A DNA stretch of 64,000 nucleotides from Sporosarcina sp. ACRSL (GTDB taxonomy: Bacteria; Bacillota; Bacilli; Bacillales_A; Planococcaceae): the NCBI RefSeq assembly GCF_022346605.1, contig NZ_JAKRNT010000011.1:1-64000 (forward strand), given 5' to 3'. Of this stretch, positions 9,707-19,586 are shown in pieces. Every line of letters begins with the position of its first letter. Positions within the stretch are counted from its first letter, which is position 1. Under the pieces are notes generated by a model, which saw only the letters and a list, made by a program, of their open reading frames with translations, was not told where the DNA came from and made no database searches. A program made the position numbers and the translations under genes.

Positions 9707-11238
9707 AAAAACGAGCATTGCTCAGTGTCTCGGACAAAAACGGAATTTTGGAGTTTGCACAAGCTCTTGTTGCATTGGACTATGAAATTCTATCAACTGG
9801 CGGGACGATGAAACATTTAAAGGAAAACGGCGTTGCGGTGACAGCTGTCGATGAAGTGACGGGCTTCCCTGAAATTATGGAAGGCAGGGTCAAGACATTG
9901 AATCCGATGATCCATGGCGGATTGCTTGCGAAGCAAGACGACGCGCAGCATATAGCGCAAATGGAAGAGCACGGAATTGAGCCGATCCATATCGTCTGTG
10001 TGAATCTGTATCCATTTAAAGAAACGATTTCAAAAGCGGACGTTTCCGTCGATGACGCGATTGAAAATATTGACATCGGCGGCCCTGCGATGCTCCGTGC
10101 ATCTGCGAAAAACCATGCCTATGTAACGGTTATCGTCGATTCCACAGATTATGAGCAAGTGCTTGATGAGTTGAAAGCGGATGGGCAAACGACTCTTCAG
10201 ACTCGCCGCCGTCTTGCTGCGAAAGTATTCCGTCATACAGCTGCTTACGATGCGCTCATTTCCGGTTACTTAACAGACCTTGCTGGCGAAGAATTCCCTG
10301 AGCAAGTGACGTTTACATATGAGCTGAAACAACCGCTTCGTTACGGTGAAAACCCACATCAGAAAGCGGCGTTCTATAGCCGTCCACTCGGTTCAGATTT
10401 CTCCATCGCCAATGCGGAGCAATTGCACGGCAAAGAGCTATCCTATAACAATATCCAGGATGCCAATGCGGCTATCCAAATCGTGAAGGAATTCCAGCAA
10501 CCTGCGGCAGTGGCCGTGAAGCATATGAATCCTTGCGGTGTTGGAGTCGGTGCAACAATCGCTGATGCGTTCAATAAAGCATATGAAGCCGACCCGATTT
10601 CCATCTTCGGGGGCATCATCGCATTGAATCGTGAAGTCAATGCGGAAACAGCTGAAAAGCTCTCAGGAATTTTCCTTGAAATCATTATCGCACCGTCATT
10701 CACGGATGAAGCGATCGCTTTATTAACGAAGAAGAAAAACATTCGACTACTGACGATTCCGTTCGGACAACAGAAAAAGGATGCATGGAATACGGTATCA
10801 GTTGAAGGCGGTCTTCTCATGCAGGAGCCAGATACATTCGGATTTGAAAATGCCGATATCCGCGTTGCAACGGATCGTGAACCGACAGAAGCGGAATGGG
10901 AAGCGCTCAAACTCGGTTGGGCAGTCGTCAAGCATGTGAAATCGAATGCAATTGTCGTATCGGATTCACAAAGAACGCTTGGCGTAGGTGCGGGGCAAAT
11001 GAACCGCGTAGGTGCAGCAGGCATTGCATTGACACAAGCTGGGGAGCTTGCAAAAGGTGCAGCGCTTGCATCAGACGCATTCTTCCCGATGGATGATACT
11101 GTAGAAGCTGCCGCGAAAGCGGGAATTACAGCTATTATCCAGCCTGGAGGCTCCGTAAAAGACGAAGATTCTATCAAAAAAGCGAATGAATACGGCATTG
11201 CTATGGTATTCACTGGAGTACGTCATTTTAAACATTGA
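9703..11238 (+). CDS. purH: Bifunctional AICAR transformylase/IMP cyclohydrolase PurH
   Basis: A 511-residue bifunctional enzyme making IMP. The N-terminal cyclohydrolase domain has [10 protein letters not shown] and STGGTMK; the transformylase domain has YGENPHQKA, the KH pair in [10 protein letters not shown], and ends GVRHFKH as is typical. The conserved KTLHP motif of the cyclohydrolase reads KTLNP (Asn67), with the catalytic Lys two residues before the Leu kept. The start is GTG at 9703 overlapping purN by four bases. Confidence 0.95.
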   Translation: MKKRALLSVSDKNGILEFAQALVALDYEILSTGGTMKHLKENGVAVTAVDEVTGFPEIMEGRVKTLNPMIHGGLLAKQDDAQHIAQMEEHGIEPIHIVCVNLYPFKETISKADVSVDDAIENIDIGGPAMLRASAKNHAYVTVIVDSTDYEQVLDELKADGQTTLQTRRRLAAKVFRHTAAYDALISGYLTDLAGEEFPEQVTFTYELKQPLRYGENPHQKAAFYSRPLGSDFSIANAEQLHGKELSYNNIQDANAAIQIVKEFQQPAAVAVKHMNPCGVGVGATIADAFNKAYEADPISIFGGIIALNREVNAETAEKLSGIFLEIIIAPSFTDEAIALLTKKKNIRLLTIPFGQQKKDAWNTVSVEGGLLMQEPDTFGFENADIRVATDREPTEAEWEALKLGWAVVKHVKSNAIVVSDSQRTLGVGAGQMNRVGAAGIALTQAGELAKGAALASDAFFPMDDTVEAAAKAGITAIIQPGGSVKDEDSIKKANEYGIAMVFTGVRHFKH

Positions 11239-11256
11239 TCGAAGGAGTGGATACTG

Positions 11257-12510
11257 ATGAAAGTACTCGTCATCGGCAGTGGCGGCCGGGAGCACGCAAT
11301 TGCGCGGCAGTTCAATAACTCTGCCTCCGTGGCGAAAGTGTTCGTTGCCCCTGGAAACGACGGCATGAAAAATGATGCGGAGTGCGTGGCAATCAATACA
11401 ACTGATTTCGATGCACTAGCTTCATTTGCAATTGAACAAAAGATCGACTTGACGTTTGTCGGTCCTGAGCAACCATTGGCGGAAGGGATTGTTGATACCT
11501 TCACAGACCGGGGGCTACGGATTTTTGGTCCTACGAAAGCTGCTGCTCAAATCGAAGGGAGCAAGTCTTTCGCGAAGGAGCTGATGAAGAAATACTCAAT
11601 TCCTACAGCTGCATACGGGACGTTTACGGACGCCGATGAAGCGAAAGCATTTATTCATCAGCAAGGCGCCCCGATTGTCGTGAAAGCAGACGGACTTGCT
11701 GCGGGAAAAGGAGTCATTGTCGCGATGACTGTCGAAGAGGCGATCGAAGCGGTTGACGATATGATTGGCAATCAACGGTTTGGTGAATCTTCATCCCGCG
11801 TCGTTATCGAGGAATTTCTGGACGGGGAAGAATTCTCCTACATGTCATTTGTGCATGACGGTCAGATTTATCCGATGGTCATCGCGCAAGATCATAAGCG
11901 CGCGTATGATGGCGATAAAGGGCCCAATACTGGAGGAATGGGGGCATATTCCCCGGTACCTCATATTCCAGAAGCGGTCGTGGAAGAGGCGCTTCAGACC
12001 GTCGTCATTCCAACAGTCCGTGCGATGGAGGAAGAAGGTACGCCGTTTACGGGAATCCTCTATGCGGGTCTCATCCTTACAGATGAAGGGCCAAAAGTAA
12101 TTGAGTTCAACGCCCGTTTTGGCGACCCTGAGACACAAGTCGTGTTGCCTCGGATGAAATCCGATTTTGGACAATTCATGATGGCGCTCATGGATAAAAA
12201 ACCGTTTGATCTAGAGTGGCATGAAGAAGCGATGCTCGGAGTTGTAATTGCATCGGACGGCTATCCGGGAGATGTAGTGAAAGGTGCAAAATTACCGGAT
12301 CTTACACAATTGAACGGACTCGAAACCTTCCACGCTGGTACAAAAGAGAGTGACGGTCATTTTGTTGGTAACGGCGGCCGTGTTATCCTCGTAGCAGCCA
12401 AGGCTGATACATTGAAAGAAGCGCAACGTCAAGTGTACGAAGGTTTGAACCAATTGGAATGGAACGGATTTTTCTACCGCACGGATATCGGCTGGCGGAT
12501 ATTCAGCTAA
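11257..12510 (+). CDS. purD: Phosphoribosylamine-glycine ligase PurD
   Basis: A 417-residue GAR synthetase, an ATP-grasp enzyme joining phosphoribosylamine and glycine. It shows VLVIGSGGREHAIA at the N terminus, IVVKADGLAAGKGVIVA, AQDHKRAYDGDKGPNTGGMG and EFNARFGDPETQVVLPR. ATG at 11257 follows AAGGAGTGG. It is the last gene of the pur operon and is followed by a strong terminator. Confidence 0.96.
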   Translation: MKVLVIGSGGREHAIARQFNNSASVAKVFVAPGNDGMKNDAECVAINTTDFDALASFAIEQKIDLTFVGPEQPLAEGIVDTFTDRGLRIFGPTKAAAQIEGSKSFAKELMKKYSIPTAAYGTFTDADEAKAFIHQQGAPIVVKADGLAAGKGVIVAMTVEEAIEAVDDMIGNQRFGESSSRVVIEEFLDGEEFSYMSFVHDGQIYPMVIAQDHKRAYDGDKGPNTGGMGAYSPVPHIPEAVVEEALQTVVIPTVRAMEEEGTPFTGILYAGLILTDEGPKVIEFNARFGDPETQVVLPRMKSDFGQFMMALMDKKPFDLEWHEEAMLGVVIASDGYPGDVVKGAKLPDLTQLNGLETFHAGTKESDGHFVGNGGRVILVAAKADTLKEAQRQVYEGLNQLEWNGFFYRTDIGWRIFS

Positions 12511-12516
12511 TAATCA

Positions 12517-12554
12517 AAACAGACCACACGTGAAAATATGTGGTCTGTTTTTTG
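12517..12554 (+). terminator. Terminator of the pur operon
   Basis: AAACAGACCACA (12517-12528) pairs perfectly with TGTGGTCTGTTT (12539-12550) across a 10-nt loop and runs into a T tract. It lies between purD and the convergent ger operon and can act in both directions. Confidence 0.93.
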
Positions 12555-12562
12555 TTTAGATT

Positions 12563-13681
12563 TTATTCAACCGCTCCTGTGCCCTTTAGTTTGACGTTTA
12601 CAGTTACATTGAATTTGATTTCTGGATAAATACGCTCCCATTCCTCCATAATGCCTTTGCGGGATAATCTTGTGGCATGATACCGTAAGCCGAAACCGAA
12701 TGGATCGAGATTTTTTTCTTGCAGCTTTGTCAATAAATCCATTACTTCTGCTTTCGTGTCTTTAGCTGCTAATTTATTGTACTTATCTAATTTACTTGGA
12801 TCCAAACGATGCTTGGATTCGCCAATGTAGCCTACTTTTGTAACTTTTATATCTATTCGAGGCTCACCCTCGTTCAGGATTATTTCATATTTGAATCTCA
12901 CTTCATAGATGTTTAACACTACGGAATGGTCTTTATCTTGAAATTTATAACTGAATCCGGAAGCTCTATTCGCGAGCGAATTGAAATATTTTGTTTCTTC
13001 GGGTGTCAATTCTAATGGTTCCTTATCCAATCTAAAAACAATTGATTTATTGACTTTGTATTCTTGATTTTCCTCGTCAATATCGATGATTGGCAAAACT
13101 GTATCTTTCCCTTTTTCTAACAGTTCCCGTCTGAATTCAAATAGAAATGTCGTCACGATGTACGGGCTTTCCGTTCCCGTATTATCAAAATAATTATATA
13201 AGGCAATTGATGCAGGTGTTTCAATTGTCGGTTCAAAGGAAATCGCTTCTTCGGACGTAGTACCAGCAATAGCGATATAACATACCATCTGAATATCCCC
13301 GCGCCTTGTAAAAAAATCCATGACAGTATGCAAATCCTTCGTAAGCAATTCTTTGTTTATAATAATGATCCGGTTATGTGTTAAGTCCAATAGTTTGTCG
13401 ACACGGGTTTCCATTTCTGCTACGGCTACCGCAACTGAATCGGCATCATGCGATAAATAGGCGTATGTGGGAGTTTGTGCCTGTCTAACATTTCCGTATG
13501 GTTTTGCCAACTTCAATGTCACTCTGAAACCGTCTTTTACCTTTTCAGAAGGATCAACTCCAATTCCGACAACGAAAATTCTTTTGTCGATGTCTTTGAA
13601 TGCACATCCCGCTTGTAGAAGCATCATAAGGAAAAGGCCTGTTGCTATGCACCCTTTTATTATTTTTTGCTTTTCCGCCAT
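12563..13681 (-). CDS. Ger(x)C family spore germination lipoprotein
   Basis: A 372-residue GerAC/GerBC/GerKC-type lipoprotein, the outer-leaflet subunit of a germinant receptor in the spore inner membrane. The signal peptide ends in a lipobox (LLQAGC) followed by the typical FKDIDKR start of mature GerC proteins. An FFTRRGDIQM segment lies mid-protein, and the C terminus matches the Ger(x)C fold (PEIKFNVTVNVKLKGTG). ATG at 13681 with AAAGGAG upstream is preferred over a start 12 codons further out. Its 5' end overlaps the permease gene, and it is the last gene of a three-gene ger operon. Confidence 0.9.
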   Translation of the reverse strand: MAEKQKIIKGCIATGLFLMMLLQAGCAFKDIDKRIFVVGIGVDPSEKVKDGFRVTLKLAKPYGNVRQAQTPTYAYLSHDADSVAVAVAEMETRVDKLLDLTHNRIIIINKELLTKDLHTVMDFFTRRGDIQMVCYIAIAGTTSEEAISFEPTIETPASIALYNYFDNTGTESPYIVTTFLFEFRRELLEKGKDTVLPIIDIDEENQEYKVNKSIVFRLDKEPLELTPEETKYFNSLANRASGFSYKFQDKDHSVVLNIYEVRFKYEIILNEGEPRIDIKVTKVGYIGESKHRLDPSKLDKYNKLAAKDTKAEVMDLLTKLQEKNLDPFGFGLRYHATRLSRKGIMEEWERIYPEIKFNVTVNVKLKGTGAVE

Positions 13682-14778
13682 TTGGAAGCCGCTCCTTTCC
13701 GTGCCAAAAGAAGACAAAAGACTAACAAAACTAGCAAGGTTGGGGTGAAGTAGTCATCATACATCTCGACAGCTCTGAATAGGCCTTCGGTCGAGATCTT
13801 TGCTATAACGAACATGGCAACGACCCAAAACATGACGATCAATAAAGGGAAAGTCAAATTGAACGATTTCCACTTGAAACGTTTAAAATCGAACACACTC
13901 GCAAGCAACTGAATCGAAACATGCCAATGCATAACGATGCTAACGACGCCAAGAGCCAAAAAGGCGCCAGTGAAAATAAAGACAATCCTTTCGATAATCC
14001 CGAATTTCATCCTTATCGAATCACTCGTCATAATCCATGGAAAAATAGTAGTTTTCAGGGGTTCGTACCCTCCAAAGCCGATGGGAAGGAAATAAGTCGA
14101 CGCAAGAACATAGGCTAAAAGGAAAGTGAGAAGGGCCATTCCTTTGCCTGTCGGCTTTTTCAGTTGCGTGAAAACCCGATTAAAAATGACTAAGTTTGCA
14201 GTCCCTATGACGATAAATAGGGAAGATGTAAAAGCTCCGTAATCCGGCAAATGATTGATTTCCATAAGAGCGATCCGTACATAATCCCAGTTTAAATCGC
14301 GATTAATATACCCTTTTAATTGAATGAAGACGATAAGAGGAACGACGACGATAAAAATGATTTCACTCATATATAAGATGTTGCGCGCTTTCATGAATAC
14401 CCCATATGTGACAACGATGACAAACGTCAACACGATCGTATAAATCGACATATTAGGAGTCAGAAAACGGATAATGATAATTGTATAAGCAATAAGCGTA
14501 AATAGACCCGCAGTATACCAGGCAAGTCCGAAAAAAAGGAGGATAGGTTTTGCAAACCATTTGGGAGCGTATGCTTTCAAAATTTCGGGCAAGCCAAGTC
14601 CAGGGAAGTGGCTGAAAAGACGTACAAGGATATACGTCATTACTATTCCAACAAACAGTGCGATTATTAATGAAACAACTGTCCCGCTGCCACTTCCGGC
14701 AATCAGAATTCTTGGTGTTAAGGAAACCATACTCGTCATCATATTTATCAAAATCAAATAGAATAGGAACCGACTCAT
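13660..14778 (-). CDS. GerAB/ArcD-type spore germination permease
   Basis: A 372-residue integral membrane protein with about ten hydrophobic segments, of the amino-acid/polyamine/organocation-related spore germination family (GerAB, GerKB). Motifs such as GSGSGTVVSLIIALFVG near the N terminus, GLGLPEILKAYAPKW, and a basic C-terminal tail fit the family. It is the B subunit of the germinant receptor and probably the ligand-binding one. It overlaps gerA by four bases and gerC by 22 bases. Confidence 0.9.
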   Translation of the reverse strand: MSRFLFYLILINMMTSMVSLTPRILIAGSGSGTVVSLIIALFVGIVMTYILVRLFSHFPGLGLPEILKAYAPKWFAKPILLFFGLAWYTAGLFTLIAYTIIIIRFLTPNMSIYTIVLTFVIVVTYGVFMKARNILYMSEIIFIVVVPLIVFIQLKGYINRDLNWDYVRIALMEINHLPDYGAFTSSLFIVIGTANLVIFNRVFTQLKKPTGKGMALLTFLLAYVLASTYFLPIGFGGYEPLKTTIFPWIMTSDSIRMKFGIIERIVFIFTGAFLALGVVSIVMHWHVSIQLLASVFDFKRFKWKSFNLTFPLLIVMFWVVAMFVIAKISTEGLFRAVEMYDDYFTPTLLVLLVFCLLLARKGAASKWRKSKK

Positions 14779-16148
14779 TTATTGTCCGCCTTCAATTCAT
14801 CGTTTTTACCGATCCAAGGAATCCGCAAATAAGGTATTCCTAAACTTTCTTTATTTACCATTAAAAATATGATTCCCATGAAGCCGATTAGCAGGCCGAC
14901 CATTCCGAATAATGAACTATAAATAAGTAATAAAACACGTACGACCCGCATCGTAAAACTCATTTCATTGATGGGAATGACGAATGTGGAAATGGCCATC
15001 GCTGCAATGATGATGATCATAATTGTCGATGTGAGTGATGCTTCTGTTGCCGCTGTCCCTAAAATAAGTCCCCCAACAGTCGTTGCAGTTCCACTCACGG
15101 CTTTCGGCAGCCGCATGCTCGCCTCCGTCAACAATTCCATGAATAAGAGCATGAATAAGACTTCGAAGAATGATGGGTACGGCACTCCAATCCTACTGCC
15201 TGCAACTGTTAGGGCAAGTTCAATTCGAAGGATATTCGGGTTATAAGATGTCATTGCCACATATAAACCGGGAAGTAATATACATATGAACAGACCTATA
15301 TATCTTAATAGTATCGTCATTCCTGATAAGACAGAGACACGGTAATTGTCTTCCATCGATGACATGAAATCGAAAAAAATGACGGGTGCAATGATGACGT
15401 TCGGACTGCCATCAATCGCAATGACGACTTTGCCGCCGACAAGGTTAAATATGATTCGATCGGGGCGTTCCGTTATTATCGTCGTAGGGAAGAGCGTCCA
15501 TCTGCTTTTGTTCAGGAAATGTTGGAGTTCTCCGGCGGATTGGAATAACGGAGTCTGGAGATTCTCAAGTTCTGCTTTTATCTTTTTCAAGACTTCCGGT
15601 TCGACAAGGTCATTATCATAGAGGAGAGCGACGGTGCGATTGGTCTCATCATCTGTTACAATCTCTTCAACGATTAAGGAGGGTTTATGATACCGTTGCC
15701 TAATCAAATTGATTGTCGTTCCAATGTCCTCACTTAATCCTTTTTGCGGTCCGTGGACTGTCGGCTCAATCGTCGTATCCTGCACTTCATTGTTCTTGAC
15801 GAGACGGACATCAAGTAAAAAAGTTCGGTCACGTATAGCAATCAAAACAGAACCAGCACTTATTTTCACGAACAATTGCTCTTTAGCGGGGACTTCCGAT
15901 TGATTCGGCAAGGATTGGATATAAGATGTGAAGCTTTCTTCAGATGCCATTTCAAAAAAAGGCCGGATGACCGTCTGATGGATCTTATCGCCATCTGTCA
16001 CGGATTTTAAATAAAAGAGGAAAGCACATTCGCCTTTTATTTGCAAAGGCGTTTGAACGACGTCATTCGATGGTTTGAACTCCTTCGACAATGTGTTCAA
16101 TAAAGGAGGTGCTTCGGGTGCACCAGAGGTTCCTTGTTGCTCATTCAT
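14775..16148 (-). CDS. GerA-type spore germination protein (GerAA/GerKA family)
   Basis: A 457-residue A subunit of a Ger germinant receptor. A soluble N-terminal domain of about 280 residues carries family motifs such as LYDNDLVEP and FPTTIITERPDRI. Four or more membrane segments follow (PGLYVAMTSYNPNILRIELA, PYPSFFEVLFMLLFMELLTE, then AVSGTATTVGGLILGTAA). ATG at 16148 with GGGAGAG upstream is preferred; the open frame extends 40 codons further but with no family-like sequence. First gene of the ger operon, read divergently from yerA. Forespore (sigma-G) expression is expected for the family, but I could not identify a convincing promoter. Confidence 0.9.
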   Translation of the reverse strand: MNEQQGTSGAPEAPPLLNTLSKEFKPSNDVVQTPLQIKGECAFLFYLKSVTDGDKIHQTVIRPFFEMASEESFTSYIQSLPNQSEVPAKEQLFVKISAGSVLIAIRDRTFLLDVRLVKNNEVQDTTIEPTVHGPQKGLSEDIGTTINLIRQRYHKPSLIVEEIVTDDETNRTVALLYDNDLVEPEVLKKIKAELENLQTPLFQSAGELQHFLNKSRWTLFPTTIITERPDRIIFNLVGGKVVIAIDGSPNVIIAPVIFFDFMSSMEDNYRVSVLSGMTILLRYIGLFICILLPGLYVAMTSYNPNILRIELALTVAGSRIGVPYPSFFEVLFMLLFMELLTEASMRLPKAVSGTATTVGGLILGTAATEASLTSTIMIIIIAAMAISTFVIPINEMSFTMRVVRVLLLIYSSLFGMVGLLIGFMGIIFLMVNKESLGIPYLRIPWIGKNDELKADNK

Positions 16149-16335
16149 TTCCAACTCTCCCTTCACGTGGAGCAAGAAAAAAAGTTTGTCCTTAGAATTC
16201 CCGCAATAAAGGAAATGATACGCACCACATAAGGAGATTGAAATGTCATGAAAATAATGGAAACCCACTATATTTCAAGTGAATGCTATGCTACGATTAA
16301 ATCTATAGAATACTCTTCAAAAGGGGTTTGTCGAA

Positions 16336-18054
16336 ATGTGGGACCAACGTGAAATTCAGCAGCAGATCGGGATTATTAACGGTAAACTAGCACCGGATCT
16401 CATCATTCAAAATGCGACGTATCTCCATTCCATCTTCAAAAAATGGGTGACAGGCAATATTTGGGTCAAAGGAGATCGGATCGTCTATACAGGCAGCAAA
16501 ATGCCTGCCATGACGGAAGGTGCGGAAATCGTCGATGCAAGCGGGAAAAAAATCGTACCAGGATATATCGAGCCGCATGTCCATCCGTTCCAGCTATACA
16601 ATCCAGAAACATTTGCAGAGTACGCGGGAAGGCTTGGCACGACAACGTTCTTATCGGATAACTTGACGTTCTTTTTGCTTCTCGGTAATGAAAAGGCATT
16701 CAAGTTGATTGACCAATTAAACGAGCTGCCGTTTTCGTTTTATTGGTGGGCGAGATTTGATTCCCAAACGGTTTTGGAAAAAGAAAAAGACGTTTTCAAC
16801 CTAGCGGCGATTTCCGAATGGCTAAAACGGGATGATGTGCTAATGGGTGGCGAATTGACGGGCTGGCCGCGCCTTTTGACCGGCGATCCGGATATGACCG
16901 CGTCTGTCCTGGCTGCTAAAAAAGCTGGAAAGAGAATCGAAGGGCATTTCCCTGGGGCTTCCGAGCGTACGCTAGCGCGGATGAAGCTGCTCGGGACTGA
17001 CGGGGATCATGAAGCGATGACGGCAGAAGAAGTGGAGGCGCGCCTTTTACAAGGGTATGCGGTGACGCTTCGTCATTCATCGATACGCCCTGATTTACCG
17101 CAACTTTTGAAAGGAGTCCTCGATAAGGGGTTGGACGTATTCGACCATCTCATGATGACGACGGATGGATCGACTCCTTCCTTCCATGTCGACGGGGTCA
17201 TGGACAAATGTATCCAAGTCGCGCTCGACGCCGGTGTGAAACCGATCGATGGGTATTTAATGGCTTCTTATAACGTTGCGCGCTATTACGGCATCGATAG
17301 CGTGCATGGTGTTATTGCGACGGGAAGATATGCAACGTTCAATTTCCTTGAAGATGAAACAAATCCGGTGCCGACGGATGTCTTGTCGAAAGGAAAGTGG
17401 TTGAAACGCGATAATGAGGCGACGGAGGAGTTCAAGAAGGTCGACTGGTCAATCGTCCCTGTATTCAACCCGGATTTTGATTTGGATGAAAACGATTTTA
17501 TATTCGATGAAACAGTCGGCATTGAAATGGTGAATGACGTCATTACAAAACCATATGAAGTCGAGCTGGATCTATCTCTGGACAAGCTTTCATCGGAGCA
17601 TGAAGAAAGCTTTCTCATGCTCATCGATAGAGACGGGAAGTGGCGAGTGAACACGGTCATTAAGGGTTTCGCAAACGACGTACAAGGGCTCGCCTCCTCA
17701 TATTCGAATACAGGCGATATTATAATAATCGGGAAAGACAAGAAGGAAATGCTGCTTGCCTTCAATGAAATGAAACGGTTGAAGGGCGGCATGGTGCTCG
17801 TTGAAGACGGGGAATTGATCGCATCCATCCCGCTTGCTATCGGCGGGGGGCTATCAGCTTCGCGCATGGAAGTTTTGATTGAACAGGAAATTGCATTTAA
17901 ACAGGCGTTGGCTGAACGGGGATACAAACATGGCGATGCCGTCTATACATTCCTGTTCCTCCAATCGACCCATTTGCCGTACATACGGGCGACACAAGTT
18001 GGGCTTTATCAAGTTATGAAAAATGAAGTACTCGTTCCGGCAACGGAAAGATAG
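16336..18054 (+). CDS. yerA: YerA-like adenine deaminase family amidohydrolase
   Basis: A 572-residue metal-dependent amidohydrolase of the adenine deaminase family. Metal-site motifs are visible: EPHVHPFQLYNP (HxH), the Glu-containing GGELTGWPRLL, EGHFPGASE, and FDHLMMTTDGS with the Asp ligand. A C-terminal domain ends in the GGGLSA segment seen in Ade proteins. Family members deaminate adenine to hypoxanthine, but YerA orthologues are divergent, so the substrate is uncertain. Position at the head of yerA-yerB-yerC-pcrB-pcrA-ligA-yerH matches Bacillus subtilis, where purD lies just upstream. ATG at 16336 follows AAAAGGGG. Confidence 0.88.
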   Translation: MWDQREIQQQIGIINGKLAPDLIIQNATYLHSIFKKWVTGNIWVKGDRIVYTGSKMPAMTEGAEIVDASGKKIVPGYIEPHVHPFQLYNPETFAEYAGRLGTTTFLSDNLTFFLLLGNEKAFKLIDQLNELPFSFYWWARFDSQTVLEKEKDVFNLAAISEWLKRDDVLMGGELTGWPRLLTGDPDMTASVLAAKKAGKRIEGHFPGASERTLARMKLLGTDGDHEAMTAEEVEARLLQGYAVTLRHSSIRPDLPQLLKGVLDKGLDVFDHLMMTTDGSTPSFHVDGVMDKCIQVALDAGVKPIDGYLMASYNVARYYGIDSVHGVIATGRYATFNFLEDETNPVPTDVLSKGKWLKRDNEATEEFKKVDWSIVPVFNPDFDLDENDFIFDETVGIEMVNDVITKPYEVELDLSLDKLSSEHEESFLMLIDRDGKWRVNTVIKGFANDVQGLASSYSNTGDIIIIGKDKKEMLLAFNEMKRLKGGMVLVEDGELIASIPLAIGGGLSASRMEVLIEQEIAFKQALAERGYKHGDAVYTFLFLQSTHLPYIRATQVGLYQVMKNEVLVPATER

Positions 18055-18063
18055 GAGGCACGG

Positions 18064-19146
18064 ATGAAAGGGAAAAAGAGAGGATGGCTGCTCGGATTAG
18101 CTATCATGTTGCTGTTGTTGTCAGCGTGTTCAAAAAAAGAGAAAGCCGGCGCGGAAGAGATTCCGGAGCCGGAAGAGGTTGAAGAAGAAGTTGTCATTGA
18201 AGAAGAACCTGAGGAAGAGCCGGAGGAAGAAGGATTACTCCGTTATCGCGCACCGTTTACGGGAGAATTGATTGAGGAAGAGAATTGGACGAGACCCGTG
18301 CTAGCGACAATCAACAATCATCCGCATGCGAGGCCGCAATCAGGGATTAGTGAGGCGGATATCATTTATGAATTCCTCGCAGAAGGGAATGTCACGAGGT
18401 TTTTAGCGTTATTCCAAAGCGAGCTCCCGGATACGGTCGGCCCGATCAGAAGTGCGCGTGACTATTTCATTCATTTGGCGAAAGGCATGGATGCATTTTA
18501 CGTTGCTCATGGCTATAGCCCGGATGCACAGAAGCTTCTCGCAAATAGGTATGTCGATAATATCAACGGCATGCAATACGACGGGACACTATTCAAAAGA
18601 TCGAGTGACCGCAGGGCTCCGCATAATTCATATATTAGCGGTGAAAACATTGTAGCCGCAATGGATAAAGTCGGTGCAGCAGATGAAATTACGAAGGTTC
18701 CTTCATTTGCTTTCCATGAGTCGGTTGAGGATGCTAAAATAGGGGATAGTGCTTCGATGATCATCGTCCGGTTCAGCTCGAGTCAAGATTTCATTAACAC
18801 ATTCTCTTACGATACGGAAACGGAAACGTACAACCGGATGGTGAATGGTGTCTTGACGATCGATAAAGGGAACGGACAACAAGTCGGACTGTCCAACATC
18901 ATAGTGATGGAAGCGGATCATCATACAATTGATAGTGTCGGGAGGCAATCTGTCGATATTGAAAGTGGCGGCAAAGCAATCCTATTCCAGGGCGGTATCG
19001 CCAAAGAGCTGGAATGGAGAAATGTTGAAGGTTTCCTCATGCCGATGGAAAACGGAGTTCCAGCAAAGTTGCTTCCTGGAAAGACATGGATCCACATTAT
19101 CCCGACCTATTCCGGAATTTCAAAATCTGTAACATACACTCCTTAA
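18064..19146 (+). CDS. yerB: YerB-like lipoprotein, DUF3048 family
   Basis: A 360-residue secreted lipoprotein with a basic N terminus, a hydrophobic segment and lipobox LLSACS. A very acidic Glu/Pro linker (about residues 30-58) precedes two DUF3048-type domains with NNHPHARPQSGISEADI, ALFQSELPDTVGPIRSARDY and the C-terminal GKTWIHIIP. The family function is unknown. ATG at 18064 follows AGGAGGCACGG, nine bases after the yerA stop, suggesting co-transcription. Confidence 0.88.
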   Translation: MKGKKRGWLLGLAIMLLLLSACSKKEKAGAEEIPEPEEVEEEVVIEEEPEEEPEEEGLLRYRAPFTGELIEEENWTRPVLATINNHPHARPQSGISEADIIYEFLAEGNVTRFLALFQSELPDTVGPIRSARDYFIHLAKGMDAFYVAHGYSPDAQKLLANRYVDNINGMQYDGTLFKRSSDRRAPHNSYISGENIVAAMDKVGAADEITKVPSFAFHESVEDAKIGDSASMIIVRFSSSQDFINTFSYDTETETYNRMVNGVLTIDKGNGQQVGLSNIIVMEADHHTIDSVGRQSVDIESGGKAILFQGGIAKELEWRNVEGFLMPMENGVPAKLLPGKTWIHIIPTYSGISKSVTYTP

Positions 19147-19180
19147 ACAATAGTGAAAGAAAGAGGGGGGAGGATGCGTA

Positions 19181-19498
19181 ATGCAAATCGATAAAATACG
19201 AAGTGAACAAACGGATCAACTGTTCAAAGCGATATTGGCATTGAAGGACATTGAAGAGTGCTATATGTTCTTCGATGATCTCGCGACGATGAGCGAGTTG
19301 CAATCATTGGCTCAACGCTTGGAAGTCGCACACGCCTTAAGGCAGAAAAAGACGTATGAGCGGATTCAAAACGAAACCGGCGCAAGCACAGCGACAATTT
19401 CACGAGTGAGACGCTGCGTCGATTACGGGTCTGGCGGCTACAATACCGTGCTGGATCGACTCTACCCGGAGCTTGCGGAGAATAATGATAAGAAGTGA
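19181..19498 (+). CDS. yerC: YerC/YecD family TrpR-like DNA-binding protein
   Basis: A 105-residue protein of the TrpR superfamily. It has the ELQSLAQRLEVAHALRQKKT helix and a helix-turn-helix of the form YERIQNETGASTATISRVRR. Orthologues are called YerC or YecD and are probable transcription regulators of unknown regulon. ATG at 19181 follows a GGGGGGAGG site. The gene ends just before a terminator. Confidence 0.88.
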   Translation: MQIDKIRSEQTDQLFKAILALKDIEECYMFFDDLATMSELQSLAQRLEVAHALRQKKTYERIQNETGASTATISRVRRCVDYGSGGYNTVLDRLYPELAENNDKK

Positions 19499-19499
19499 T

Positions 19500-19530
19500 C
19501 GGGCGGAGAAGCTTTCCGTCCGGTTTTTTT
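19500..19530 (+). terminator. Terminator after yerC
   Basis: CGGGCGGA (19500-19507) pairs with TCCGTCCG (19515-19522), one G-T pair, followed by GTTTTTTT. A TATACT motif at 19533-19538 just downstream could be the -10 of a pcrB promoter, but no clear -35 is visible. Confidence 0.8.
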
Positions 19531-19586
19531 GGTATACTGTTAAGAGCAAAAACGAATCGTATTTAACAAATTAGGTGGTTGACAAA

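Noticed and set aside
10443..11213. 256-codon minus-strand frame inside purH
   Set aside because: Antisense shadow of a strongly conserved gene with no start signals. The same applies to long antisense frames in yerA (17286-17927) and pstC (47915-48385).
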